Assembly (NCBI GenBank): GCA_030656215.1
Contig: JAUSOD010000076.1
Location: forward strand, 24,825-88,824
Direction of reading: 5' to 3'
DNA length: 64,000 bases
Origin: Azoarcus sp.
GTDB taxonomy: Bacteria > Pseudomonadota > Gammaproteobacteria > Burkholderiales > Rhodocyclaceae
A program made the translations under genes and the position numbers. The notes beneath the pieces are model-generated. The model ran no database searches. It was not told the origin of the DNA and saw nothing but the letters and a program-made list of their open reading frames with translations. Shown piece after piece: positions 1 to 8,446 of this stretch (positions within the stretch are counted from its first letter, which is position 1; each line of letters begins with the position of its first letter).

Positions 1-123
1 ACTGTCGACCAGCGCCGGACGCGAGGCATCAAGGGTGTAGCCGTCGCACAGCAGCGGACAGAAGGGACAAGTCCAGGTCTGGCCGGAAGCGGCCGGCCCG
101 ACAGGGGCAAGAGTGGCAGTCAT
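1..123 (-). CDS. fhcB: Formyltransferase/hydrolase complex subunit B, N-terminal fragment
   Basis: Only the first 41 codons are inside the window; the gene continues off the left edge. The peptide begins MTATLAPVGP and carries the motif TWTCPFCPLLCDG near residues 17-29, which resembles the conserved N-terminal Cys motif (CPFCxLLCD) of formylmethanofuran dehydrogenase subunit B (FwdB/FhcB). In methylotrophs the Fhc complex takes the formyl group from H4MPT through methanofuran/methylofuran to free formate in the cytoplasm. The other Fhc subunits would be expected further left. The start ATG has a weak AGAGAG ribosome-binding sequence. The call fits the mtdB, mch and fae genes at 19-25 kb but rests on a short motif. 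Confidence 0.7.
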   Translation of the reverse strand, partial: MTATLAPVGPAASGQTWTCPFCPLLCDGYTLDASRPALVDS

Positions 124-459
124 GGGCTCTCTTGAGCAAGCCATATGCCACCCCGGACTTGCGCTACCTGGCACCGCCTGCAGCCACTTCGCCGGCGTGG
201 CGACCGCGCGGTCCTCAACAGAGTGTCAGGCCCCGGCCCGGCCCCGGTGCAACAGACTGTCACCATCGCCGGCCTTCCTGCCCGCCCACGCCAGCATATC
301 CCGGGCTGGCACGAATCCTGAATGGCTGAGTTCCGGGGCGGTTGCCAGGCATCACCGTTCGCCCCAGGGTCGGCAACGGAAGTCGGCAACGAATCCTGAG
401 TACCGCCCCCCGAAGTACCGACCCTGACCACCAAGCTGTACGCTGCCCGGAACCGCCGC
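124..459. other. Intergenic region between fhcB and the beta-propeller gene
   Basis: These 336 bases separate the leftward fhcB from the rightward beta-propeller gene, so both promoters should lie here. I see no convincing sigma-70 pair. A sequence TGGCACGAATCCTGA at 307-321 has a good sigma-54 -24 element but lacks the GC of the -12 element. No credible small gene was found. Confidence 0.4.
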
Positions 460-1470
460 ATGCCGCTCACCCGCTGGAAATCCCTTACTGTCCGCGTGCA
501 CGCCGCCGCCGTGTTCGGCCTGGCCTGCGCGAGCCCGGCGCTGGGCGGTACCCCGGTCCACGGCTACATCACCAACCAGGGCTCGCACGATGTCAGCGTG
601 ATCGACGGCAGCACGCTGACGGTGGTGGAGCGGCTGCCGGTGGGACGTTCGCCCGCAGGCATCGCGGTGAGCACGGCGGGTGGCCGGGCCTATGTGAGCA
701 ACCCGGACAGCGCCACGGTGAGCGTGATCGAGCTGGCCTCACGCCAGACCGTCGCCACCCTGGCGGTGGATGGCAGCCCGGTGGGCATCGCCACCGCGCC
801 TGACGGCAGCCGGCTCTACGTCGCCGACTGGTACCGCAACCGCCTGCAGGTGTTCGCCACCGACGACTACCGCTTGCTCGCGAGCATCGCCGTCGGCCGT
901 GCGCCGGCCGGCATCGCGGTGAGCGCGGACGGGGCCACCGTCTACGTGGCCAACCGCGATGACGACGCGCTGAGCGTGATCGATGCACGCCAGTTGCGCG
1001 TGAGCGCCACCCTCCCCGCCGGCCATCATCCCTTCGCCCTCGGCCTGAGCCCCTCCGGGCGCCATCTGCTCGCGCTCAATGTGCTGAGCGACGATGTCAG
1101 CGTGATCGATCCCGCCAGCGGGCGCACGCTGGCCACCGTCGCGGTCGGCCGCGCCCCATACGGGGTCGCGTTCGACGCCGAAGGCCGGCGCGCCTTCGTC
1201 ACCAACCAGCATGGCGACAGCCTGTCGGTGCTCGATCTCGAGCGCCTCGAAACGGTCACCACCTGGCCGACCTCCGCCTACCCCGAGGGCATCGCCTACG
1301 AGGACACCGCCGATGGCGGTCGCCTGTGGGTGGTGAGCTGGATGGATGACGAGGTGGTGATCCACGACGCACTCAGCGGCGAGCCTCTCGGCAGCGTTCA
1401 GGTAGGGAGCAACCCGCGCGCCTTCGGAGCTTTTCTCGACGGCGGAGCAGCGCAGCGGGTGACGCCATGA
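460..1470 (+). CDS. YVTN-family beta-propeller protein, PQQ-catabolism associated
   Basis: A 336-residue protein with an N-terminal signal peptide (Ala-rich, cleavage around residue 30) followed by about seven 40-residue repeats of the type 'VSVIDxxxL...TVxVGxxPxGIAxxxDGxxxYVAN'. These are YVTN/NHL beta-propeller blades. Periplasmic propellers of this kind occur next to quinoprotein alcohol dehydrogenases and are annotated as PQQ-dependent-catabolism-associated beta-propeller proteins. The molecular role is not established; delivering or sensing cofactor or electrons in the periplasm is a guess. It is followed 88 bp later by the MxaD-like gene on the same strand. The ribosome-binding site is weak (CCCGGA), so a slightly different start is possible. 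Confidence 0.8.
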   Translation: MPLTRWKSLTVRVHAAAVFGLACASPALGGTPVHGYITNQGSHDVSVIDGSTLTVVERLPVGRSPAGIAVSTAGGRAYVSNPDSATVSVIELASRQTVATLAVDGSPVGIATAPDGSRLYVADWYRNRLQVFATDDYRLLASIAVGRAPAGIAVSADGATVYVANRDDDALSVIDARQLRVSATLPAGHHPFALGLSPSGRHLLALNVLSDDVSVIDPASGRTLATVAVGRAPYGVAFDAEGRRAFVTNQHGDSLSVLDLERLETVTTWPTSAYPEGIAYEDTADGGRLWVVSWMDDEVVIHDALSGEPLGSVQVGSNPRAFGAFLDGGAAQRVTP

Positions 1471-1558
1471 GCACTTCACTCCTCCCTTTTTTCTTGCCCC
1501 CGATACGCCTCTCGAGGATCGGGGGCCTGTTCCACCCCAACGTCGGAGACCGACCTTG

Positions 1559-2083
1559 ATGTCCAAGAAACTCCTCCTCGCCGCCCTGCTTTGCACCGCC
1601 ACGGCCACCGCCTGGGCCCACGGCCCCACTCGCCAGAAGGTCACCGAGACGATGACCATCGCCGCCAGCCCGGAGGCGGTGTGGAAGCGCGTCGGCGACT
1701 ACAGCGCGCTGCACGGCTGGCATCCGGTGGTGGAATCCTCCGAAACCACCGCCGGCAATGAACCGGGCTCTGTCCGCACGCTCCACCTCAAAGGCGGCGG
1801 CACCATTGTCGAGGAGCTCACCAAGTATTCAGCCGAAGGGCGCAGCCTGAGCTACAAGATGAAGGACCCGGGGCCGCTGCCGGTCACCAATTACAGTTCC
1901 ACCCTGAGCGTGAGTGCGGGCACCGGTGGCACCAGCACGGTCGAGTGGCGCGGCGCCTTCTACCGCGGCGACCCCAACGGCGACCCGGCCCCGGACAAGA
2001 ACGACGAGGCCGCCATCGCCGCGATTACCGGGGTGTACAAGACTGGGCTGGAGAATCTGAAGAAGGTGGTGGAAGGGCAATAG
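1559..2083 (+). CDS. MxaD-like SRPBCC family periplasmic protein
   Basis: A 174-residue protein: signal peptide (MSKKLLLAALLCTATATAWA) then an SRPBCC/START-like domain (motifs 'SPEAVWKRVGDYSALHGWHPVV' and 'VEWRGAFYRG'). MxaD in methylotrophs has this fold and is reported to affect methanol dehydrogenase to cytochrome c interaction. Here it is the second gene of the rightward pair and ends 55 bp before the convergent xoxF operon. The ATG at 1559 is preceded by GGAG at good spacing. The family call is secure; the MxaD-type function is inferred from neighbourhood. Confidence 0.8.
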   Translation: MSKKLLLAALLCTATATAWAHGPTRQKVTETMTIAASPEAVWKRVGDYSALHGWHPVVESSETTAGNEPGSVRTLHLKGGGTIVEELTKYSAEGRSLSYKMKDPGPLPVTNYSSTLSVSAGTGGTSTVEWRGAFYRGDPNGDPAPDKNDEAAIAAITGVYKTGLENLKKVVEGQ

Positions 2084-2137
2084 GCGGGCAACGGAGGCAG
2101 CTCCGCCGCATCGCCGCGCGCGCTGCGCGTCGATGCA

Positions 2138-2956
2138 TCAACCCCCGCCCGTCCCCCCGACCTGAACCCGGCTGGTGAAACTCAGATTCTCGGTATCCAC
2201 CACCCGGGCCTCAAGTTCGCCGCCGCTCCCGGGGAGGAAACGGAAGCTGAAATCGGGATTCTCGCTGATGGCGAAGGTGAGCTCCGCCTTTAGCACCGGC
2301 TGCCCGCGGTAGAGAATGTTCAGCTCGCGCACGAAGTGCGGTTTGGCGTAGAAACGGGTGAGCTGGTCCATGGCCAGACCCGAGGTATTGGGGTGGCGAA
2401 TCATCAGGCGCGCACGGCGCGGCCCTTCCTCGAGCGCCGCCTCGGCGCGCAGGCGCAACTGGCCGAGGTTGGCCGCGGCCGCGGCGGGGTCCTTGCCGGC
2501 CGGGGCCGAACAGCCGCCCGCGGCCTTGACGAAGCTGCTGGCCAGATGCAGGGAGCCGTCGTTGAGTTCGGCGATGGCACGCACGAAAGTGTATTGCTCG
2601 ACCCGCACCCGGGTCTCCACCTCGGCCCGCCCGCTCTCCGGGGTAAAGTGGAAGATCGCCGCCAAGGGGGTGGGATTGCGGTCGATCACCAGGAACAGGG
2701 TCTTGACGTAACGGCTGGCCGACTGGTCGAAGGGGCTGCGCAGGGCGAGCGGCACCGTGGCCGCATCCGCGGCACGGGCCGGCGCCTCGAGGATCGGCAG
2801 CGCGGGACCGTCAGTGGCGATCGGGCGGCCACTGAACAGCTGCTCGCGCAACTGATCCCACTCCGGAGTGGGCTGATCGTCGTCCGCCCGGGCGAGACCA
2901 AAGCCCCAGGTGGGGACGAGGACCGCGCTGCCGAGCAGGAATTGTCTACGCTCCAT
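2138..2956 (-). CDS. Quinoprotein dehydrogenase-associated SoxYZ-like carrier
   Basis: A 272-residue secreted protein that fuses a SoxY-like N-terminal domain with a SoxZ-like C-terminal domain (the 'LMIRHPNTSG...' stretch onward). The N-terminus MERRQFLLG has a twin-arginine motif, so Tat export to the periplasm is likely. A cysteine at residue 149 in 'AGGCSAPAG' resembles the swinging-arm GGC of SoxY. Such SoxYZ fusions are recognised partners of PQQ dehydrogenases together with a zinc MBL hydrolase ('quinoprotein relay system'). It is the last gene of the xoxF operon, starting 3 bp after the hydrolase stop, with a strong GGGAGGA ribosome-binding site. Confidence 0.85.
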   Translation of the reverse strand: MERRQFLLGSAVLVPTWGFGLARADDDQPTPEWDQLREQLFSGRPIATDGPALPILEAPARAADAATVPLALRSPFDQSASRYVKTLFLVIDRNPTPLAAIFHFTPESGRAEVETRVRVEQYTFVRAIAELNDGSLHLASSFVKAAGGCSAPAGKDPAAAAANLGQLRLRAEAALEEGPRRARLMIRHPNTSGLAMDQLTRFYAKPHFVRELNILYRGQPVLKAELTFAISENPDFSFRFLPGSGGELEARVVDTENLSFTSRVQVGGTGGG

Positions 2957-2959
2957 GTG

Positions 2960-4021
2960 CTAGTCCTCCCATTCAAGTTCGACATAGGCCGCAGTGACGT
3001 TGCGCCGGTGATACTCCTCGGCCAGCTTCCAGCCGGTGAGCTGCGCCGGGTCGGCCGCGTCCACCGTCTCGGCCAGACTCTTGCGCGCGCGCAACGCGGT
3101 GCGCACCTCGACCACCAGACCGTTGAGGTAGCGCTCCATCGGCACCAGCGCGTCCGGCCATCGCAGGTCGAGGGCGCCGTGACCGGGAACTACATGACGC
3201 GCCGGCAACGTGCGCAGTTCGCCCAGCACCGCGAGCCAGCCGCGCAGACTCCCGTCCACCACCGGTATCCGCTCCTCGAAGAGCAAGTCGCCGAGCCACA
3301 GGGTGGCGGTCGCCTCGTCGAATACGGTCAGGTCGTTGTCGGTGTGCGCGGTCGGCCAGCTGCGCAGGTGGAGCGCGCGGCCGCCGAGATCCAGGCTCAT
3401 TTCACCATCCACCAGCAGATCGGGTGGAACCGGTCGGGCTTCGAGCGCGGCCGCCTCCGATCCTTCCCCGCCGGTGCATGCGCAGGGCTCCCCGGTCGAT
3501 AGCGAAATGGCTGATTGGTAGACCGCCGTGCGGGCCGAAAGTGCGGCGGGCAGACGAATACTGCCGACGAAGCGGACGCTGCCCGCCGGATCGACGAAAG
3601 CGGCATTGCCGAGGACGTGGTCCGGGTGCATGTGGGTGTTCACGACGTAGCACACCGGCAGCGCGGTGCGCTGCCGGATCGCAGCCAGGAGAGCACGCCC
3701 GATGGCCGGGGTGCCGCCGCTGTCGACCACCGCCACGCAGCGCTCGCCGACCACGAAGCCGATGTTGGCGATGTCGCCGGCGTTGTCGACCGAGTTCTCT
3801 TCGTGCCGCCCCTGATGGACGAAGACGCCGGGCGCCACCTCGGCCACCGGCAGCGGGGCTGTCGTCTGCGCATGCACAGCGCCGAAGACGGCCAGCCCGG
3901 CCAGGGCAAACGCGGCCTTGGCAAATGCGGCCAAGCCACGCCAACTGCGCCGTACTGAAAGCCACCGCGACGGCAGATTTGCGGAAAGTAGCCCCACGTA
4001 CGTTGATCCGGAAAGCGGCAT
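2960..4021 (-). CDS. Quinoprotein relay system zinc metallohydrolase (MBL fold)
   Basis: A 353-residue exported metallo-beta-lactamase-fold protein. After a hydrophobic N-terminal segment (about residues 25-50, ending VHAQ) it has the zinc motif 'NTHMHPDHVLG', a second metal histidine in 'PTAHTDND' and 'VPGHG'. It matches the quinoprotein relay system zinc metallohydrolases that accompany SoxYZ-like carriers beside PQQ dehydrogenases. By analogy with SoxB and related hydrolases it may cleave something from the carrier cysteine, but the substrate is unknown. I prefer the ATG at 4021 because GAGG lies 9 bp upstream; the ATG at 4027 is the alternative. Confidence 0.85.
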   Translation of the reverse strand: MPLSGSTYVGLLSANLPSRWLSVRRSWRGLAAFAKAAFALAGLAVFGAVHAQTTAPLPVAEVAPGVFVHQGRHEENSVDNAGDIANIGFVVGERCVAVVDSGGTPAIGRALLAAIRQRTALPVCYVVNTHMHPDHVLGNAAFVDPAGSVRFVGSIRLPAALSARTAVYQSAISLSTGEPCACTGGEGSEAAALEARPVPPDLLVDGEMSLDLGGRALHLRSWPTAHTDNDLTVFDEATATLWLGDLLFEERIPVVDGSLRGWLAVLGELRTLPARHVVPGHGALDLRWPDALVPMERYLNGLVVEVRTALRARKSLAETVDAADPAQLTGWKLAEEYHRRNVTAAYVELEWED

Positions 4022-4081
4022 ATCCATCCACCTCGTGACACAGGCAGGACGATCTTGTCCATACGATCGGCTTGCGGCCGC

Positions 4082-4420
4082 TCAGCGCACGAAGCAGCCC
4101 TTGCGCGCCTCCGCCTGGATGCTGCGGTAGCGGCCCGCCATCTCCCTGCCACCGGTGTAGGCGCGCATCACTTCGCCACGCTCGCCACCGATGCTGAACG
4201 CATTGGTGGCGGTAGAAATCTGGACGTACTCGTCGTAAGTCAGCTTGGCGGCGATGGCGTCGATAACGCAGGCGCACTTGTAAATGTTCTCTCGCGGGGA
4301 ACCCTGCGCGTCGCGGGCACAGCCGAGGACGTACTCCACCCGCTCGATAGTGGGAAAATCATTGGCCGCAGCCCCCCAGGGCAGGAGTACACCGGCGAGC
4401 ACGAGCATCAGTCTGTTCAT
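4082..4420 (-). CDS. Small secreted protein of the xoxF operon, unknown function
   Basis: A 112-residue protein with a clear signal peptide (MNRLMLVLAGVLLPWGAAA) and a mature domain with four cysteines ('LGCARDAQG', 'YKCACVIDAI', 'KGCFVR'), suggesting two disulfides in the periplasm. I do not recognise a named family. The start at 4420 is supported by AAAGGGA upstream. It begins 46 bp after the previous gene and sits between xoxJ and the hydrolase, so it is probably a periplasmic accessory to the XoxF system. The function is unassigned. Confidence 0.75.
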   Translation of the reverse strand: MNRLMLVLAGVLLPWGAAANDFPTIERVEYVLGCARDAQGSPRENIYKCACVIDAIAAKLTYDEYVQISTATNAFSIGGERGEVMRAYTGGREMAGRYRSIQAEARKGCFVR

Positions 4421-4466
4421 GGCTACGAATCCCTTTCTGTCGTGTAATGGGCCCATCCGGAGCGTG

Positions 4467-5141
4467 CTATTGCGCACGCAAGGTCAGGACCTCCTCGACC
4501 CGCGGGGCGCCGGCGGCGGCGTCCTCGACCACCGTGCGCAATTCATACACCCCGCCGGGCACCTGCGGTGACAGCGTGAACAGGTAGGACTTGTGCGCCA
4601 TACCCTGGAAACGCGCCTGCAGTTCGTCATTCACGTAGGGCTGGATCAGCACCTGGGTCGCCTGCACCGTCTTCCCACCGTAGGAGACGGCAAGCTCGCT
4701 CAGCTGCGCCGACTCGGCAAGCGCAAGCCGGATGCGGCGCCGGAAATAGTTTTCCTGACCGCCCAGGCGAGCGCGCATGGTGCGCACGTCGGCCTCGAGG
4801 AAATACAGGATGAGTGGATTGCTGCTGGCCTGATCCACCTCGGGCAACACCAGGTGACGGTCCTCGTGCAGGTAGTCGACCTGGGTGACCCGCCCGCGCT
4901 GCGCATCGTGCTGCGTGGTAAGAATGACCTCGTCCGCCACCGGCGGCTGCCCGGCTTCGTGCCGGCGGTAGTCGTAACGCAGGGTGGACGCCGGGGGCAA
5001 ACCGTCCATGTGGGGGTCGGTAAACACCCGTTGCTCGGCCGGCGAAATATCCTCGCCACCACCGGCCGCCAACGCCGCCGGGACATTGCCGCCCAGCAGC
5101 ACCGCCGCCATCAGCAAGGAAATTGTGGTCGACACGCGCAT
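4467..5141 (-). CDS. Secreted protein of the xoxF operon, unknown function
   Basis: A 224-residue protein with a signal peptide (MRVSTTISLLMAAVLLGG..., cleavage after about residue 25). The mature part is rich in beta-strand-like segments ('STLRYDYRRHEAG', 'TQVDYLHEDRH') and lacks cysteines. It reads like a beta-sandwich or lipocalin-type periplasmic protein, but I recognise no named domain. The ATG at 5141 follows GAGGAG at about 10 bp; the upstream ATG at 5159 has no ribosome-binding site. It lies directly after xoxJ, so co-expression with XoxF is expected. Confidence 0.75.
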   Translation of the reverse strand: MRVSTTISLLMAAVLLGGNVPAALAAGGGEDISPAEQRVFTDPHMDGLPPASTLRYDYRRHEAGQPPVADEVILTTQHDAQRGRVTQVDYLHEDRHLVLPEVDQASSNPLILYFLEADVRTMRARLGGQENYFRRRIRLALAESAQLSELAVSYGGKTVQATQVLIQPYVNDELQARFQGMAHKSYLFTLSPQVPGGVYELRTVVEDAAAGAPRVEEVLTLRAQ

Positions 5142-5164
5142 GCCTAGGGTTCTCCTCATGGGGC

Positions 5165-6094
5165 TCAGCGTGGCGCCGGCGTTGCCGCCGCCACGCGAGG
5201 GCCGCCGCTGTCAGCGGGCGCGTCAGACACCGTCGGTGAGGCCGGTTCGGGCAGCAGCGGCACACCGTAGTCGCGAAGGATGGCTTCAATCTCGCTCCGG
5301 TTGCGCCCGATCAGGTCCTCGATCTGCTCCTTCCAAGCCTTCTCGCCGAAGCGCACCCCCATCGCCATCGAGTAGTCGAACTTGACCCCGGGTTCGGACG
5401 CCAGGGGCACCACGCGCAGGGCCCGGTCCTTCGCCTCGCGCGCCAGATAGCCGCCGATCGGCCCCCATACAACCGCCACATCGATGGTGCCGGCAGCCAG
5501 GTCACGCGCGATCAGTTGGGCCGGCGCTTCGTCAGGGTTGGGGCTCATCAGCAGGTAGGGCACCCCGGAATCGACCAACTGGTGGCGGTCGAGCCAGGCC
5601 GAGGCGGGCGAGCGGTCGAACACGCCGATCCGCAGTGTGTCGAGTGTCGCGCGCGGCAGGGCGAGAAAATCTTCGGCACTCCGGACCTCGGCCAATGCCT
5701 TTTCGGCCGGGAACACCAGCACGTAGGTCGAGCGGTAATAGGGTTTGGTGGGCAGAAGCTGGCCGAACCCAGCCGGTACTCCCATCACGATGTCGCAAGG
5801 GTAGTCTGCGCCCGGCAGCTTGTAGCGCAGCGTGTTGCGGACGAAACCGAGGCGCTGCGGAAAGGAGTAGGTTTCCACCGGCAGACCGAGCTGGGCGGCG
5901 AAGAGCGCTGCAATACGGTCCTCGAAGCCTTCACCGCTGGCATTGGTGAAGGGCATGTTGCCCGGATCCTTGCACACTCGAAAGGCCTTGCGTGCCGGCT
6001 CGTCCTGGGCAGCGGCAAAAGGGGCCAGGGCCGCGAGGACCAGCGCCAGGAGCAGGCTCAGAACGTGACGCCCCGTACAGACTTGGGTGGACAT
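5165..6094 (-). CDS. xoxJ: XoxJ/MxaJ-like periplasmic binding protein
   Basis: A 309-residue exported protein (signal peptide ending FAAAQDE) of the bacterial extracellular solute-binding fold 3 family. The opening 'FRVCKDPGNMPFTNASGEGFEDRIA' is typical of the quinoprotein-dehydrogenase-associated substrate-binding-like proteins MxaJ/XoxJ. XoxJ has been proposed to help mature or activate the lanthanide XoxF enzyme rather than serve a transporter, and no ABC permease is present nearby. It starts 4 bp after the xoxG stop with a GGAG ribosome-binding site, so it is translationally linked to xoxG. Confidence 0.88.
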   Translation of the reverse strand: MSTQVCTGRHVLSLLLALVLAALAPFAAAQDEPARKAFRVCKDPGNMPFTNASGEGFEDRIAALFAAQLGLPVETYSFPQRLGFVRNTLRYKLPGADYPCDIVMGVPAGFGQLLPTKPYYRSTYVLVFPAEKALAEVRSAEDFLALPRATLDTLRIGVFDRSPASAWLDRHQLVDSGVPYLLMSPNPDEAPAQLIARDLAAGTIDVAVVWGPIGGYLAREAKDRALRVVPLASEPGVKFDYSMAMGVRFGEKAWKEQIEDLIGRNRSEIEAILRDYGVPLLPEPASPTVSDAPADSGGPRVAAATPAPR

Positions 6095-6098
6095 GATG

Positions 6099-6509
6099 TC
6101 ATTTCTCCATCTGCTCGACCTTGGCGCGGGTGATCGCCCCGTCCGAACGTCCCTTCAGGTAGGCGTAGAGCTGGTCGATGTGCTCGCTGACCCTGGGGTT
6201 TTCGCCAAAACTCGGCATCCCCTTGTCCAGCCGTCCGGCCAGCACGGTAGTCTTGAATTCCTCGGCACTGAGGACCTTCAGTCCTTCGAGCAGGGAGGGC
6301 CCGACCATGCCCTCCTGGTTGGGGCCGTGGCAGCGATCGCAGGCCGCGGCACGCCAGGTGCGAAAGCCCTGCATGGTATCGGGGTCGACCTTGTATCCGT
6401 CCTTGACCGTGTATAGCGCTTTGCCCGAGCTGCTGTCGCTGAGCGCGGTGGCCGGGACTGCGACGCTCACCATCAAGGCGGCCAGGGAAAAATAGAAAAC
6501 GCCTTTCAT
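6099..6509 (-). CDS. xoxG: XoxG-like cytochrome c, electron acceptor of XoxF
   Basis: A 136-residue exported class I cytochrome c. After the signal peptide (MKGVFYFSLAALMVSVAVPATA) the haem motif CDRCH lies at residues 57-61, with a likely axial Met in 'KGMPSFGEN'. In methylotrophs XoxG accepts electrons from the PQQ of XoxF in the periplasm. The ATG at 6509 is chosen because GAGGAGA precedes it and it gives a proper signal peptide; longer in-frame starts do not. It lies 134 bp downstream of xoxF. Confidence 0.88.
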   Translation of the reverse strand: MKGVFYFSLAALMVSVAVPATALSDSSSGKALYTVKDGYKVDPDTMQGFRTWRAAACDRCHGPNQEGMVGPSLLEGLKVLSAEEFKTTVLAGRLDKGMPSFGENPRVSEHIDQLYAYLKGRSDGAITRAKVEQMEK

Positions 6510-6643
6510 CAATCTGTCTCCTCTGTGTTCGAGGTGTGCGGGCGCCCTACCCGACATGAAGGTCGGACGGGCGTCTCTGTGTGGAAGCATTTCTTTGATT
6601 CTCGGCGGCACCCGAAGTTGCCGCCGAGGTCCCTTGCTTCAGA

Positions 6644-8446
6644 CTACTCCGGCACCGCGAATACGGTAAGCGACCCGCCAAGCGCGGTGAACTTTTGCAA
6701 GTCACGATAGCCCCCCACCGCACCGAGACCGTCCGCGTCCTTCTCCAGACCTGCCGCCATGCCGATGCCGGCCCAGCCGCCGATGCCCGAATAGACGCCG
6801 ACGTATTGCTTGCCGCCGTGCAGGTAGGTGAATACATTGCCGATGATTCCGGACGGGGTCTTGAACTTCCACAACTCCTTGCCGTCGGCGAGGTTAACCG
6901 CCTTGATGTAGCCCTCGAGCGTGCCGTAGAAGATCACGTCACCGGCGGTGGTCAGCGCCCCGCTCCACACCGAAAAACGCTCCGGCTTGGACCAGGCGAT
7001 TTTGCCCGTACCCGCGTCCCAGGCGATGAAGTTGCCCATACCGCCATGGCTGTTGGGTGCCGGGTACATCGCCAGGGTGGCGCCAACATACGGCTGGCCC
7101 GCGGTGTATTCCACCTCGAAGGGCTCGTAGTCCATGCACACATGGTTGGTGGGCACGTAGAACAGACCCGTCTTGGGATGGAAGGCCGCCGGTTGCTGGT
7201 CCTTGGTCCCGAGTGCCGCCGGGCAGATCCCCTTGGTGTTCACGTCAGGCCCGTTCTGCGCCGTGCTGTACTGCGCCACCACCTGCGGCCGGCCGGTCTT
7301 CATGTCCACATGGGTTGCCCAGTTGACCACCGGGTCGTACTTCTCGGCCACCAGCAGGGCACCAGTTACGCGATCCATGGTGTAGGCAAAGCCATTGCGG
7401 TCGAAGTGGACCAAAGCCTTGGTCTTCGTGCCCTTGACGTCGATGTCGGCGAGGATCATCTCGTTGACACCGTCGAAGTCCCACTCGTCGTGGGGCGTCA
7501 TCTGGTACACCCACTTCGCGATGCCGGTATTGAGATCGCGGGCCATGATCGTCATCGACCACTTGTTGTCACCGGGCCGCTGCGACGGGTTCCAGGTGCT
7601 GGGATTGCCGGTGCCGTAATAGACCAGATTCAGCTCCTTGTCGTAGCTGTACCAGCCCCAGGTGGTGCCACCACCGATCTTCCACTGGTCGCCCTTCCAG
7701 GTCTTGAGCGAGGAGTCCTTGCCCACTGGCGCGAGCTTGCCATCGGTCCAGGTCATGGTCTTGTCGGGGTCCATCAGCATCTCGGCATCGGGGCCAGTGC
7801 TGTAGGCACGCCAGGCAAGCTTGCCGGTCTTGAGATCGTAGGCCGTCAGGTGGCCGCGTACGCCCCACTCGCCGCCGGAGACACCGGTAATCACCTTGTC
7901 GCCGAATACGTGAGGTGCGTTGGTGGCCACCGCGCCGAGCTTGGGATCGCCATTGACCACCGACCACAACACCTTGCCGGTCTTGGCGTCGAGGGCCTCC
8001 AGCGTACTGTCGGCGCGCTGCAGGAAGATCTTGTCGTCGCCAAAGGCCAGGCCCCGATAGACGGTGTCACAGCACATCTGGGCAACGACCGAGGAGTCCT
8101 GCTTGGGCTCGTATTTCCACACGATCTCGTGGGTCTTCAGGTCCAGTGCAAAGACGTTGTTGGGAAACGGCGTGTGGATATACATCATGTCGCCGATCAC
8201 CAGCGGTGAACCCTCGTGGCCGCGCAGCACACCGGTGGAGAAGGTCCACGCCACTTGCAGCTTGGCCGCGTTTTCAGCCGTGATCTGGTTGAGCGTACTG
8301 TAACGCTGGTTATAGTTGTCGCCCGCCTGCGCGGCCCAGTTGCCCGGGTCCTGCATGGCCTTCTCGAGCGCAGCGTCTGCAAGCGCGGCCCCTGAACAAA
8401 CACAGGCACACGCGGCCACGATTTGTTGCTTCAAGCTGAGTTTCAT
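6644..8446 (-). CDS. xoxF: Lanthanide-type PQQ-dependent methanol/alcohol dehydrogenase XoxF
   Basis: A 600-residue periplasmic quinoprotein: signal peptide (cleavage near residue 23) and an eight-bladed propeller with tryptophan-docking repeats. It has the vicinal disulfide CysCys at 125-126, a PQQ/metal-binding Glu at 193 ('SGGEWGVRG'), Asn281 ('GTGNPS') and the segment '[10 protein letters not shown]' with catalytic Asp323 and a second Asp325. The extra Asp two residues after the catalytic one is the accepted lanthanide signature; calcium MxaF enzymes have Ala there. It oxidises methanol (or other short alcohols) to aldehyde and passes electrons to XoxG. The ribosome-binding site is GAGGAGA. 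A sigma-54 promoter lies about 160 bp upstream. Confidence 0.95.
   Translation of the reverse strand: MKLSLKQQIVAACACVCSGAALADAALEKAMQDPGNWAAQAGDNYNQRYSTLNQITAENAAKLQVAWTFSTGVLRGHEGSPLVIGDMMYIHTPFPNNVFALDLKTHEIVWKYEPKQDSSVVAQMCCDTVYRGLAFGDDKIFLQRADSTLEALDAKTGKVLWSVVNGDPKLGAVATNAPHVFGDKVITGVSGGEWGVRGHLTAYDLKTGKLAWRAYSTGPDAEMLMDPDKTMTWTDGKLAPVGKDSSLKTWKGDQWKIGGGTTWGWYSYDKELNLVYYGTGNPSTWNPSQRPGDNKWSMTIMARDLNTGIAKWVYQMTPHDEWDFDGVNEMILADIDVKGTKTKALVHFDRNGFAYTMDRVTGALLVAEKYDPVVNWATHVDMKTGRPQVVAQYSTAQNGPDVNTKGICPAALGTKDQQPAAFHPKTGLFYVPTNHVCMDYEPFEVEYTAGQPYVGATLAMYPAPNSHGGMGNFIAWDAGTGKIAWSKPERFSVWSGALTTAGDVIFYGTLEGYIKAVNLADGKELWKFKTPSGIIGNVFTYLHGGKQYVGVYSGIGGWAGIGMAAGLEKDADGLGAVGGYRDLQKFTALGGSLTVFAVPE

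Noticed and set aside
307..321. Possible sigma-54 promoter TGGCACG-AATC-CTGA before the beta-propeller gene
   Set aside because: The -24 element is good but the essential GC of the -12 element is missing.
1496..1526. Stem-loop GCCCCCGAT/ATCGGGGGC between the beta-propeller and MxaD-like genes
   Set aside because: The T-run lies before the stem on the coding strand, so it is not an intrinsic terminator; no other role is evident.
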